A stretch of DNA of 64,000 bases from positions 4,415,501-4,479,500 of the forward strand of contig NZ_FNKU01000001.1 in NCBI RefSeq assembly GCF_900100365.1, in the 5' to 3' direction. The translations under genes and the position numbers were made by a program. Origin of the DNA: Pseudomonas cannabina (GTDB lineage Bacteria; Pseudomonadota; Gammaproteobacteria; Pseudomonadales; Pseudomonadaceae). The notes beneath the pieces were generated by a model that was not told the origin of the DNA, did no database searches, and saw nothing but the letters and a program-made list of their open reading frames with translations. Of this stretch, positions 47,074 to 55,423 are shown piece by piece; within the stretch, counting starts at the first letter, position 1, and each line of letters starts with the position of its first letter.

Positions 47074-48015
47074 ATGTCCGCCACGTTCGACCCCGATAAA
47101 CTGCGCGCCAGCCTGCTGCCGCTGAATATCACCGATCCGCTTTCCATGGACGGGCTGGCCTATCAGCGCTTCTATGGTCTTGCCGGACTGGGCGGCGAAA
47201 GCGTCATACGCAGTTGGCTGGGGCGTCTCGACGTCGCGGGCTACGAGATTGTGGGCCAGGTGTGGCTGCCCGACAGCCCGGTTGCCACGCTGTTCTTGTT
47301 TCACGGTTTTTACGACCACATGGGGCTGTACCGGCATGTGATCGAGTGGGCGCTGGACCAAGGGTTTGCGGTCATCGCCTGCGACCTGCCGGGGCATGGG
47401 CTGTCCAGCGGCAATCGGGCCAGTATCAATGATTTCGCCGAGTATCAGGTGGTGTTGCAACGCCTGCTGCACGAAGCCGAAGGGCTTGGATTGCCGCATC
47501 CCTGGCACCTTTGCGGGCAGAGCATGGGCGGTGCGATCGTCACGGATCATCTGCTTTATCACGGTACTGACACGCCGGCGCAAGGTGAAGTGATCCTGCT
47601 GGCGCCACTGGTCAGGCCAAGAGCCTGGGGCTGGTCGCGTGTCAGTTATCACCTGCTTCGGCCATTCGTGAACGGCATCGCCCGTCGTTTCACAGAAAAC
47701 TCCAATGCCCCGGCGTTCCTGCCTTTTCTGCTGGCAGACCCCTTACAGCCCAATCGTCTGCCAACCGCGTGGGTGGGAGCGCTGGAAAAGTGGGTCAGGC
47801 GTATTGAAGGCGCGCCCCGCAGCCAGCGCAGCCCGATCATCGTTCAGGGAGAAGCCGACATGACGGTCGACTGGTCGCATAACCTGACGGTCTTGAAAGA
47901 CAAATTCAGCCAGCCGCAAATCCTCATGCTGGGCCATGCTCGCCATCACCTGGCGAATGAATCGCCGGAAATGCGCGAGCGCTATCTGGACTTTCTTTCC
48001 GCACGAATGCGTTAA
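47074..48015 (+). CDS. Alpha/beta hydrolase (monoglyceride lipase-like)
   Basis: 313 residues from ATG 47074 (MSATFDPDKLRASLLPLN). Serine hydrolase lip_4-type fold: oxyanion loop FLFHGFYDHMGLYRHVIEW, lid-preceding ACDLPGHGLSSGNRASI, nucleophile elbow HLCGQSMGGAI, Asp/His pair in QGEADMTVDW and GHARHHLANE. No signal peptide, so cytosolic. Family members cleave monoacylglycerols or lysophospholipids; the true substrate is unknown. Divergent from the acylase gene. Confidence 0.87.
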   Translation: MSATFDPDKLRASLLPLNITDPLSMDGLAYQRFYGLAGLGGESVIRSWLGRLDVAGYEIVGQVWLPDSPVATLFLFHGFYDHMGLYRHVIEWALDQGFAVIACDLPGHGLSSGNRASINDFAEYQVVLQRLLHEAEGLGLPHPWHLCGQSMGGAIVTDHLLYHGTDTPAQGEVILLAPLVRPRAWGWSRVSYHLLRPFVNGIARRFTENSNAPAFLPFLLADPLQPNRLPTAWVGALEKWVRRIEGAPRSQRSPIIVQGEADMTVDWSHNLTVLKDKFSQPQILMLGHARHHLANESPEMRERYLDFLSARMR

Positions 48016-48019
48016 GGTC

Positions 48020-48205
48020 TCAGACCTTGCCAGCCTGCAACGCCTTGACCTGTCGGCGCAGGCGAAAGTTATCGACGGTCAGCACCACCACCACCATCAG
48101 CGTGCCGAGGACGGCGAAGGCATCCTGGCCCAGAGAACTCCAGAACAGCCAGGCGAAGAAAGCCATGGCGACCGCGGTGGCGAGCAGGGCGATAGAGTCT
48201 TTCAT
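48020..48205 (-). CDS. Small membrane protein of unknown function
   Basis: 61 residues with two hydrophobic segments (SIALLATAVAMAFFAWLFW, AFAVLGTLMVVVVLTVDNF) and a short basic tail RLRRQVKALQAGKV. No family recognised. It lies between two real genes with no overlap, and its hydrophobic pattern fits a two-helix inner-membrane protein; the ribosome site is weak. Confidence 0.6.
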   Translation of the reverse strand: MKDSIALLATAVAMAFFAWLFWSSLGQDAFAVLGTLMVVVVLTVDNFRLRRQVKALQAGKV

Positions 48206-48256
48206 ACGATAGTGTCCATTCTTTTGAACTCCGGCGCTTTGTAGCCTGAAGGGGTT

Positions 48257-49015
48257 TTACTGCCCCGGGTTCAAACTCGACGCACTTTGTCCGACTGCCA
48301 GCCCCGCACGAATCGCGGCCAGTGCGGCTTGATAATAGGCTTTGCCTTCCGGCGACTCGGCGAAGGTCGAGAACTCTTCAAGCTCCGGGTCGGACAGGTC
48401 GCGGTAGACGTACAGCAACGTGTTGTTCAGGTCGGCGCTGATCTGCGCCATGAGGCGTTCGCGCTGGCCTTCGAGCATGCCCTGCGCCTGACCGCCGCCC
48501 AGCAGCCCGGGAATCATCTGACTCAGGCTGTCGGCCGCAACGCCTGCAATGGCCAGGCTGACCTCGGCACCGGCCTCTTTGGCAGGAAGCGCCTGGGCCA
48601 GGTGACCGATCAGCAACTGGCGTGTTGCATCCGCTTCCATGTGCGGGATGCCTTGGGCGTGCTTGGCCAGTTGATCGGCGCGTGTGGCAGTCAGCTCGGC
48701 GTTGACGATCTTGCGGCCGAGCGGCGACTGGAAGAACTGCAGCGCCGGAGCAGGGTCTTTTAGGCTGTCGCGCAGACGCTTTGCTGCGCGTTGATCCATG
48801 GCTTGGGGGGCGAAGCGCTGATTGCTGTTGCTGACCAGCGCCTGATAAACCGCAGGCGGCAGGTTGCTGCTGTAGCGTTGCTGGGCAGCCTTGAGGGCAT
48901 CGTTGAAATGCGCGCGTTGTTCCGGCCAGCCTGCGGCCTTGTACAACTGGTCGTAGCCGTCTGCCCAGGCAGGCATGGTGCAGAATATCAACAGCAAAAC
49001 AAACAAACGACGCAT
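48257..49015 (-). CDS. DUF2059 domain protein, periplasmic
   Basis: 252 residues from ATG 49015. Signal peptide RRLFVLLLIFCTMPAWA. The mature part is helical, with a C-terminal DUF2059 segment LLYVYRDLSDPELEEFSTFAESPEGKAYYQAALAAIRAG, which matches the family's typical DLS.EE...F..S..G..... pattern. Role unknown. The 5' part of the longer frame (to 49120) is dropped because the signal peptide begins at 49015. Confidence 0.85.
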   Translation of the reverse strand: MRRLFVLLLIFCTMPAWADGYDQLYKAAGWPEQRAHFNDALKAAQQRYSSNLPPAVYQALVSNSNQRFAPQAMDQRAAKRLRDSLKDPAPALQFFQSPLGRKIVNAELTATRADQLAKHAQGIPHMEADATRQLLIGHLAQALPAKEAGAEVSLAIAGVAADSLSQMIPGLLGGGQAQGMLEGQRERLMAQISADLNNTLLYVYRDLSDPELEEFSTFAESPEGKAYYQAALAAIRAGLAVGQSASSLNPGQ

Positions 49016-49147
49016 TGGGGACTCCTGTCGGCAGACAGCTATTCTCCCGGTGTTAGCGTGGATTTGTCGAGTTATGACTGTCCTCCACGAATGAAATCTC
49101 GCGCAGATGACGCTGTGCATGCAAGCCGCTGTCGGATTTCAGGGCTT

Positions 49148-49792
49148 ATGGATACTATGCACGCCATGCGCATACCCTCTGACCACCCATTACTGCTGCG
49201 AATCGTCGACGACCTAGCCGCCAATGGCTGGTCGCAGCAGAATATTTTCCTGCCCGAAGCTCTGACCCTGGAGCTGGAACAGGAATGCCGCAAACGCGCT
49301 GCCGAGGGCGAACTTGAGCCTGCGGGTGTTGGCAGAGGGCCGGCACTGGAAGTCCGCGAGGGCATTAGGGGTGATCGCATTCAGTGGCTGGAAGCGGGGC
49401 AGGTGCAGTGCTGCGACAGCTATCTGGAACTGATGGACAGCTTGCGCGAGGCACTCAATCGCGGCCTGTTTCTGGGGCTCGATGATTATGAAAGCCACTT
49501 TGCGCTTTACCCGCCGGGGGCTTTCTATCTTCGGCACGTGGACCGCTTTCGCGACGACGACAAGCGCATGGTGTCAGCGGTGCTCTACCTCAATAATGCC
49601 TGGTTGCCGGAGCATGGCGGTCAATTGCGCATGTACCTCAAGGATGACTTGGCGTATGACGTCCAGCCCACAGGCGGGTGTCTGGTGGTTTTCCTTTCCG
49701 GTGATATCCCCCACGAAGTCATGCCCGCGACCCGCGATCGGCTCTCGTTGACCGGCTGGTTCCGGCGTCGTGGCAACGATCTGTTTCAGTGA
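49148..49792 (+). CDS. 2OG-Fe(II) dioxygenase family protein
   Basis: 214 residues from ATG 49148; two more in-frame ATGs (49157, 49166) are possible and no ribosome site decides. A prolyl-4-hydroxylase-type double-stranded beta helix: iron ligands H130 and D132 in GAFYLRHVDRF, distal H189 in LSGDIPHEV, and the 2-oxoglutarate arginine in ATRDRLSLTGWFRR. Such proteins hydroxylate amino-acid side chains or small molecules. The neighbourhood gives no substrate clue. Confidence 0.88.
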   Translation: MDTMHAMRIPSDHPLLLRIVDDLAANGWSQQNIFLPEALTLELEQECRKRAAEGELEPAGVGRGPALEVREGIRGDRIQWLEAGQVQCCDSYLELMDSLREALNRGLFLGLDDYESHFALYPPGAFYLRHVDRFRDDDKRMVSAVLYLNNAWLPEHGGQLRMYLKDDLAYDVQPTGGCLVVFLSGDIPHEVMPATRDRLSLTGWFRRRGNDLFQ

Positions 49793-49934
49793 TATGCCCG
49801 TCCGTCTCATGAAAACTGTTTCATGAACGAAGCCCGCTATTGCGCCTGCCAGCGGGCTATCGTGAGAATCCATGAACCGGGAGTTCTAGTGCCGGTCGGA
49901 CTTATGTCAATTGAATCTGGATCTGGAGCAATCA

Positions 49935-50372
49935 ATGAAATCCTTATTTTCTGGAGCGGTGGTGGCTGGCCTGTTGCTGAGCGCATCCATGCTGGTCAGC
50001 GCCGACGACATGCCGCGCACCGCATCGCCCGAAGGGGCTGAGGTGTACATCATTTCGCCCAGTGATGGTGAGACGGTGACGTCGCCGTTCAAGGTTCAAT
50101 TCGGCCTTAAAGGTATGGGTGTTGCGCCAGCCGGTGTGGACGTTCCCGAGACCGGTCACCATCACCTGCTGATTGATGTGAAAGACCAGCCCGCTGCGAA
50201 TATGCCGTTGCCGGTCAGCGACCACATCCGCCACTTCGGCAAAGGCCAGACCGAAACCGAAATCAACCTGCCGCCAGGCCAGCACACCCTGCAACTGCTG
50301 ATGGGCGACAAAGGCCACATGCCGCTGAACCCATCGGTCGAGTCGAAGAAGATCACGATCAATGTGAAGTAG
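49935..50372 (+). CDS. DUF4399 periplasmic protein
   Basis: 145 residues from ATG 49935, with GGAGC upstream. Signal peptide SLFSGAVVAGLLLSASMLVSA. One DUF4399 domain: AEVYIISPSDGETVTSPFKVQFGLKGMGVAPAG, ETGHHHLLIDVKDQPA and LPPGQHTLQLLMGDKGHMPLNP. The HHH cluster suggests metal binding but the function is unknown. It stands alone, convergent with serA across a REP block. Confidence 0.85.
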   Translation: MKSLFSGAVVAGLLLSASMLVSADDMPRTASPEGAEVYIISPSDGETVTSPFKVQFGLKGMGVAPAGVDVPETGHHHLLIDVKDQPAANMPLPVSDHIRHFGKGQTETEINLPPGQHTLQLLMGDKGHMPLNPSVESKKITINVK

Positions 50373-50683
50373 GTATTTGATTTCACGTGCCGGGGTTTGA
50401 CGCGGAGCGTCACGCAAGGCGTTCCCACGCTGGAGCGCTCATCGTTATGCACAAGTCTGCTTTTGATTCTGGCCGAAGGCCGTGGGAGCGAACTTGTTCG
50501 CGAAGGGGCCCATGTAGTCGAAGAAGATGCATCGTCTGACGCACCGTCTTCGCGGACAAGTCCGCTCCTACATGTCGCACGGTCCGCTTCCACGCCCTTT
50601 GGGCAGAATCAGAAGCAGACTCAGTCAATTATCGTGCGACGCCCCGCGTCGGCATGCCGTTCTGGACGCTCTGCGCGGTCAGA
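50373..50683. other. Gap between the DUF4399 gene and serA, filled with REP repeats
   Basis: About 310 bp with no gene. It consists almost wholly of repeats (50482-50675) between two converging genes. Confidence 0.8.
50482..50675. repeat. REP/BIME block next to serA
   Basis: GTGGGAGCGAACTTGTTCGC at 50482-50504, the partner CGCGGACAAGTCCGCTCCTA at 50551-50570, and the 46-nt unit 50630-50675 that matches 28375-28420 in reverse orientation at 45 of 46 positions. Confidence 0.88.
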
Positions 50684-51913
50684 TCAGAACAACACGCGGC
50701 TGCGGATAGTGCCTTTGATGTGCTGCAGCTTGGCCTGGGCCAAATCCGAGTATTCGGCGTCGACGTCGATGACCACGTAGCCGACCTTCTCGTTGGTCTG
50801 CAGGAACTGACCGGAGATGTTGATGCCGTTTTCGGCGAAGACCTTGTTGATCTCGCTGAGTACGCCCGGGATGTTTTCGTGGATGTGCAGCAGGCGGTGT
50901 TTGCCTGGGTGCGCAGGCAGCGCCACTTCCGGGAAGTTGACCGAGGACACCGACGTACCGTTGTCGCTGTACTTGACCAGCTTTTCTGCCACTTCCAGGC
51001 CAATATTGGCCTGCGCCTCGGCAGTGGAACCACCGATGTGCGGGGTCAGGATCACGTTGTCCAGGCCACGCAGCGGGCTTTCGAAGATATCGTCATTCGA
51101 GCGAGGCTCGACCGGGAACACGTCGATGGCGGCGCCGATCAGGTGCTTGTCCTTGATCGCGTCAGCCAGGGCGTCCAGCTCGACAACCGTACCGCGAGCG
51201 GCGTTGATCAGGATGCTGCCCTTTCTCATCGCACGGATTTCTTTTTCGCCGATCATCCACTGGGTTTCGGTGGTTTCCGGAACGTGCAGGGTGACGATGT
51301 CAGACATGCCCAGCAGCTCGTTCAGGCTGGAAACCTGGGTGGCGTTGCCCAGCGGCAGTTTGGTCAGCGTGTCGTAGAAGTACACCTGCATGCCCAAGCC
51401 TTCAGCCAGAACCGACAATTGCGTACCAATCGAGCCGTAGCCGATGATGCCGAGCTTCTTGCCACGGATCTCGAAGGAATTGGCCGCGCTTTTGATCCAG
51501 CCGCCACGGTGGCAGGAAGCGTTCTTCTCGGGGATACCGCGCAGCAGCAGGATCGCTTCGGCCAGCACCAGTTCGGCGACCGAACGGGTGTTGGAGTACG
51601 GCGCATTGAACACCGCGATACCGCGCTCGCGCGCTGCGTTCAGATCAACCTGATTGGTGCCGATGCAGAAGCAGCCGACCGCGACCAGCTTTTTGGCGCT
51701 GTCGAACAGCTCTTCGGTCAACTGGGTGCGGGAACGGATGCCAATGAAATGAGCGTCGGCGATCTTTTCCTTCAGTTCGGCTTCCGGCAGAGACTTGGTG
51801 TGGTACTCGATGCTGGTGTAGCCGGCTGCCTTGAGGACGTCGACAGCGGACTGATGAACGCCTTCGAGAAGAAGGAACTTGATCTTGCTCTTGTCGAGGG
51901 AAGTCTTGCTCAT
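50684..51913 (-). CDS. serA: D-3-phosphoglycerate dehydrogenase SerA
   Basis: 409 residues from ATG 51913 (MSKTSLDKSKIKFLLLEGVHQ). First step of serine synthesis. NAD-binding GKKLGIIGYGSIGTQLSVLAE, catalytic Arg in NAARGTVVE, Glu in DVFPVEPRSND and His in TPHIGGSTAEAQ. A C-terminal ACT domain (about 338-409; HENIPGVLSEINKVFAENGINISGQ) mediates serine feedback inhibition. Type matches E. coli SerA, which turns over 2-oxoglutarate to D-2-hydroxyglutarate; the divergent neighbour encodes the enzyme that would reverse this. Confidence 0.96.
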   Translation of the reverse strand: MSKTSLDKSKIKFLLLEGVHQSAVDVLKAAGYTSIEYHTKSLPEAELKEKIADAHFIGIRSRTQLTEELFDSAKKLVAVGCFCIGTNQVDLNAARERGIAVFNAPYSNTRSVAELVLAEAILLLRGIPEKNASCHRGGWIKSAANSFEIRGKKLGIIGYGSIGTQLSVLAEGLGMQVYFYDTLTKLPLGNATQVSSLNELLGMSDIVTLHVPETTETQWMIGEKEIRAMRKGSILINAARGTVVELDALADAIKDKHLIGAAIDVFPVEPRSNDDIFESPLRGLDNVILTPHIGGSTAEAQANIGLEVAEKLVKYSDNGTSVSSVNFPEVALPAHPGKHRLLHIHENIPGVLSEINKVFAENGINISGQFLQTNEKVGYVVIDVDAEYSDLAQAKLQHIKGTIRSRVLF

Positions 51914-51985
51914 CTGCTTAAACCTGTGTCCCGGAGAAAATGGCAGGGGGTGGCCGGATCGGCGCTGGGCACGATTCACGGGGGG

Positions 51986-52001
51986 CGTATGCTAGCATAC
52001 G
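51986..52001. promoter_or_regulatory. Perfect palindrome between serA and the D-2-hydroxyglutarate dehydrogenase-like gene
   Basis: CGTATGCTAGCATACG reads the same on both strands and contains a TATGCT -10-like hexamer facing each way. It lies 73 bp from the serA start and 73 bp from the opposite start, so it is placed centrally for coordinate control. Regulator unknown. Confidence 0.45.
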
Positions 52002-52073
52002 AGCCCCGCGAAACCCCATTCCAGAACGTGAACCGTTCTCAGGATGCCCATGAATTGTCCGAGAGTTGAGTCG

Positions 52074-53468
52074 ATGACCGATCCCGCTTTGATTGATGAG
52101 CTCAAGACCCTGGTCGACCCCGGCAAAGTGCTGACTGACAGCGGTTCTCTGGAAACCTACGGCAAGGACTGGACCAAACAATTCACCCCTGCGCCGCTGG
52201 CCATCGTGTTTCCCAAGACCACCGAACAGGTCCAGGCCATCGTGCGCTGGGCCAACCAGCGGCGGGTTGCGCTGGTGCCGTCTGGCGGGCGGACCGGTCT
52301 TTCAGCGGCGGCGGTGGCCGCCAATGGCGAAGTGGTCGTGTCATTCGATTACATGAACCGGGTGCTGGAGTTGAACATCACCGACCGCACGGCGGTCTGC
52401 CAGCCGGGTGTCATTACTCGCCAGTTGCAGGCGCTCGCTGAAGACAACGGCCTTTATTACCCGGTCGATTTCGCCTCTTCGGGCTCCAGCCAGATCGGCG
52501 GTAATATCGGCACCAATGCTGGCGGGATCAAGGTCATTCGCTATGGCATGACCCGCAACTGGGTGGCGGGACTCAAAGTGGTCACCGGCAAGGGCGACCT
52601 GCTTGAGTTGAACAAGGACCTGATCAAGAACGCCACCGGTTACGATTTGCGACAGCTGTTCATCGGCGCCGAGGGCACGCTGGGGTTCGTGGTCGAAGCC
52701 ACGATGCGCCTTGATCGCGCGCCGAAGAACCTCACCTCGATGGTGCTGGGCACTTCTGACTTCAACTCGATCATGCCGGTGCTGCATGCCTTTCACGGCA
52801 AGCTCGACCTCACAGCCTTTGAGTTCTTCTCGGACAAATCCTTCGCCCGGGTCATGGCGCGTGGTGATGTGCCGTCGCCCTTCGACACACCGTGCCCGTT
52901 CTACGTGCTGCTGGAATTCGAAGCGACCACCGAAGACCTGGCCGATCAGGCGCTGGCGACCTTCGAGCATTGCGTCGAGCAAGGTTGGGTGCTCGACGGC
53001 GTGATGAGCCAGAGCGAGCAGCAACTGCGCAACCTCTGGAAGTTGCGCGAATACATTTCCGAGACCATCTCGCATTTCACGCCCTACAAGAACGACATCT
53101 CCGTCACGGTCTCGAAAGTGCCGGAATTTCTGGCCGAAATCGATGCGATTGTCGCCGAACACTACCCGGACTTTGAAGTGCTGTGGTACGGCCACATCGG
53201 CGATGGCAACCTGCACCTGAACATCCTCAAGCCCGAAAGCCTCGACAAGGACGAGTTCTTCGTCAAATGTGCGCGGGTCAACAAGTGGGTGTTCGAAACG
53301 GTGGAGAAGTACAACGGCTCGATTTCCGCCGAACACGGGGTCGGGATGACCAAGCGCGACTATTTGACGTACAGTCGCTCGCCAGTCGAAATCGAATACA
53401 TGAAGGCACTGAAGGCGGTGTTCGACCCCAACGGGATCATGAATCCCGGGAAAATCTTCGCCGTTTGA
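52074..53468 (+). CDS. FAD-linked D-2-hydroxyacid dehydrogenase, probable D-2-hydroxyglutarate dehydrogenase
   Basis: 464 residues from ATG 52074. VAO-type FAD-binding domain with VALVPSGGRTGLSAAAVA and FASSGSSQIGGNIGTNAGG, then the FAD-oxidase C-terminal domain with WYGHIGDGNLHLNIL (metal/FAD His) and ISAEHGVGMTKRDYLTY. The GlcD/D2HGDH group oxidises D-2-hydroxyacids, passing electrons to ETF. In Pseudomonas the gene next to serA was shown to be a D-2-hydroxyglutarate dehydrogenase that drives SerA forward by removing the by-product, and divergent placement here supports that call. Confidence 0.9.
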   Translation: MTDPALIDELKTLVDPGKVLTDSGSLETYGKDWTKQFTPAPLAIVFPKTTEQVQAIVRWANQRRVALVPSGGRTGLSAAAVAANGEVVVSFDYMNRVLELNITDRTAVCQPGVITRQLQALAEDNGLYYPVDFASSGSSQIGGNIGTNAGGIKVIRYGMTRNWVAGLKVVTGKGDLLELNKDLIKNATGYDLRQLFIGAEGTLGFVVEATMRLDRAPKNLTSMVLGTSDFNSIMPVLHAFHGKLDLTAFEFFSDKSFARVMARGDVPSPFDTPCPFYVLLEFEATTEDLADQALATFEHCVEQGWVLDGVMSQSEQQLRNLWKLREYISETISHFTPYKNDISVTVSKVPEFLAEIDAIVAEHYPDFEVLWYGHIGDGNLHLNILKPESLDKDEFFVKCARVNKWVFETVEKYNGSISAEHGVGMTKRDYLTYSRSPVEIEYMKALKAVFDPNGIMNPGKIFAV

Positions 53469-53516
53469 TCCGCCCCAATGACAAGCAGGCCACATCTATC
53501 AGCCTCAGGAGACGTC

Positions 53517-54182
53517 ATGAGCTACCAGCACAAATATGTCGATGGAACGAGCATTCACTTCCCGCTGGGCAAAGTGGTGTGTATCGGCCGTAACTACGCC
53601 GAACACGCCAAGGAACTGGGCAATCCGGTGCCTACCGAGCCGCTGTTGTTCATGAAGCCTGGCAGCGCCGTGGTTGCGCTGGAAGGCGGTTTCACCATCC
53701 CGGCCGACCGTGGATCAGTGCATTACGAAGCCGAAATCGTGGTGCTGATCGGCAAGCCGCTGAGCAAGAATCCTTCCCGCGAAGAAGTGCTCGACGCAAT
53801 CAGCGGGTTTGCGCCCGGGCTGGACTTGACCCTGCGCGACGTCCAGTCGCGTCTGCGCGAAAAAGGCCTGCCGTGGGAACTGGCCAAGTGCTTCGACGGC
53901 GCAGCTGTCATCCCGCCGTTCGTTCCGGCCAGTACCTTTCCTGACCTGACCGACATCGGCATCCGCCTGACCATCAACGGCAAAGTTGTGCAGGACGGCA
54001 ACAGCAGCCTGATGCTCAACCCGATCGTACCGATGATCCAGCACATGGCCGCCAACTTTTCGTTGCAGGCCGGCGACCTGATCATGACCGGCACGCCTGC
54101 TGGCGTAGGCCCGTTCGAAGCCGGTGACCAAATCGTTCTGGAACTGGTCGGGCAAACCCCGTTCGGCAGCGTCGTTCGCTGA
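53517..54182 (+). CDS. Fumarylacetoacetate hydrolase-family protein
   Basis: 221 residues from ATG 53517, with CAGGAG upstream. FAH fold: VVCIGRNYAEHAKELGNPVPTEPLLFMKPGSAV, metal ligands in HYEAEIVVLIGK, RDVQSRLREKGLPWELAKCFDGAA, and GDLIMTGTPAGVGPFEAGD. Such proteins act as acylpyruvases, oxaloacetate decarboxylases or tautomerases; the E. coli YcgM/FAHD1-like type is closest. It follows the FAD enzyme by 48 bp and may share its transcript. A hairpin at 54210-54237 follows. Confidence 0.87.
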   Translation: MSYQHKYVDGTSIHFPLGKVVCIGRNYAEHAKELGNPVPTEPLLFMKPGSAVVALEGGFTIPADRGSVHYEAEIVVLIGKPLSKNPSREEVLDAISGFAPGLDLTLRDVQSRLREKGLPWELAKCFDGAAVIPPFVPASTFPDLTDIGIRLTINGKVVQDGNSSLMLNPIVPMIQHMAANFSLQAGDLIMTGTPAGVGPFEAGDQIVLELVGQTPFGSVVR

Positions 54183-54209
54183 CCGGATAGCGGTTTCAAG
54201 TAATACCCA

Positions 54210-54240
54210 AGCCACACGGGACCATGCCCGGGTGGCTGTT
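54210..54240 (+). terminator. Hairpin terminator of the FAH-family gene
   Basis: AGCCAC-A-CGGG (54210-54220) pairs with CCCG-G-GTGGCT (54227-54237) with one mismatch and a 6-nt loop, followed by TTGTCTGT. A weak T-tract lowers confidence. Confidence 0.55.
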
Positions 54241-54364
54241 GTCTGTGCGGTGGCTGATAGCTCAGTCGCTTTTTGCGTTTTTTTCACACCTGCTCTGGAT
54301 AATCCTGCCGTCCCTTCAAGGGCACCAAGTCGTCATGAAGTCCCATCTGCTCAGGAACACTTGA

Positions 54365-55297
54365 ATGGTCAGTCCCGCCTCAGCGCCACCTCGCGTCACT
54401 AAACGCTTCGCTTTCATACGCAAAATGCGCTGGTATTCGTGGTTGTTACTGGCTGTCCTGCTGGGCTATGGGCTGGCGTTCATCATGCATTGGGATGATC
54501 GCGCGCTGCTCTGGTTTCAGGAACGCTTCGAGACCAAGGCCGGTCGGCATGCCAGTATCTGGTTGCCGGACTATCATGTAGATATCGATGCCAAACCGTT
54601 GCAGGGCATGGAAAAGGACGAGGCGTCGGACCTATCTTATGACCCGGTCAGCAAAACGCTGTTCGCGGTCATGGGCAAAAATGCCTTTCTGGCAGAGTTG
54701 ACGCTTAAGGGCGATGTGCTACGCAAGATTCCGCTGGTGGGCTGGAGTAATCCCGAAGGGGTTGCGGTCATGAAAAATGGCCTGATTGCCATCACTGATG
54801 AGCGTCAGCACAAATTGACCATCGTCAAGGTAACGGCGGACACCAAGACACTGAACATCGCGGACTTCCCCAAGTACGAATTGGGCAAGTCGGATAACCC
54901 GAACAAAGGTTTCGAGGGCATTGCCTGGGACCCGCTGCGCCAGCAACTGATACTGGGTGAAGAGCGCCCACCGGCCTTGTACACCTGGAAAAGCGATGGC
55001 AGCGATGTGCTGACCGGCGACAAGCAGGCACTTCCGAGCCGTTCGCTGGACATGCGCAACCTGTCGTCACTGAGCATCGACCCGCGCACGGGCCATACGC
55101 TGGCGCTGTCGGCTGATTCGCACCTGCTGCTGGAAGTGGACGAGCAGGGCGAGCAGGTGAGTTTCATGACCCTGCTGGGCGGCATGAATGGTTTGAAAGA
55201 CACGATTCCGCGTGCAGAAGGCGTGGCACTGGATGAGGCTGGAACGCTGTACATGGTCAGCGAGCCGAACCTGTTCTATTCGTTTCGCAAGCACTGA
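54365..55297 (+). CDS. SdiA-regulated-type membrane-anchored beta-propeller protein
   Basis: 310 residues. A signal-anchor (MRWYSWLLLAVLLGYGLAFIM, about 20-41) precedes a periplasmic propeller (SdiA-regulated/YjiK family) starting LQGMEKDEASDLSYDPVSKTLFAV, with repeats VTDERQHKLTIVKV-like, GFEGIAWDPLRQQLILGEERPPAL, RDLSSLSIDPRTGHTLALSADSHLLLEVD and the terminal AEGVALDEAGTLYMVSEPNLFYSF. The family is a six-bladed propeller related to esterase-like folds; no function is known. A paralogue follows directly on the same strand. Confidence 0.85.
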   Translation: MVSPASAPPRVTKRFAFIRKMRWYSWLLLAVLLGYGLAFIMHWDDRALLWFQERFETKAGRHASIWLPDYHVDIDAKPLQGMEKDEASDLSYDPVSKTLFAVMGKNAFLAELTLKGDVLRKIPLVGWSNPEGVAVMKNGLIAITDERQHKLTIVKVTADTKTLNIADFPKYELGKSDNPNKGFEGIAWDPLRQQLILGEERPPALYTWKSDGSDVLTGDKQALPSRSLDMRNLSSLSIDPRTGHTLALSADSHLLLEVDEQGEQVSFMTLLGGMNGLKDTIPRAEGVALDEAGTLYMVSEPNLFYSFRKH

Positions 55298-55423
55298 GCC
55301 AGGACGGCTGCGACAAAAACGGCCGATACATAATCGGTAAACAAACAGCACCACGCCATTAAGCTTGCTTTCAGAATGGCGTGGTATCAATTCCGCCCGC
55401 TCAACCCGTCCGAGTCACCCGTC

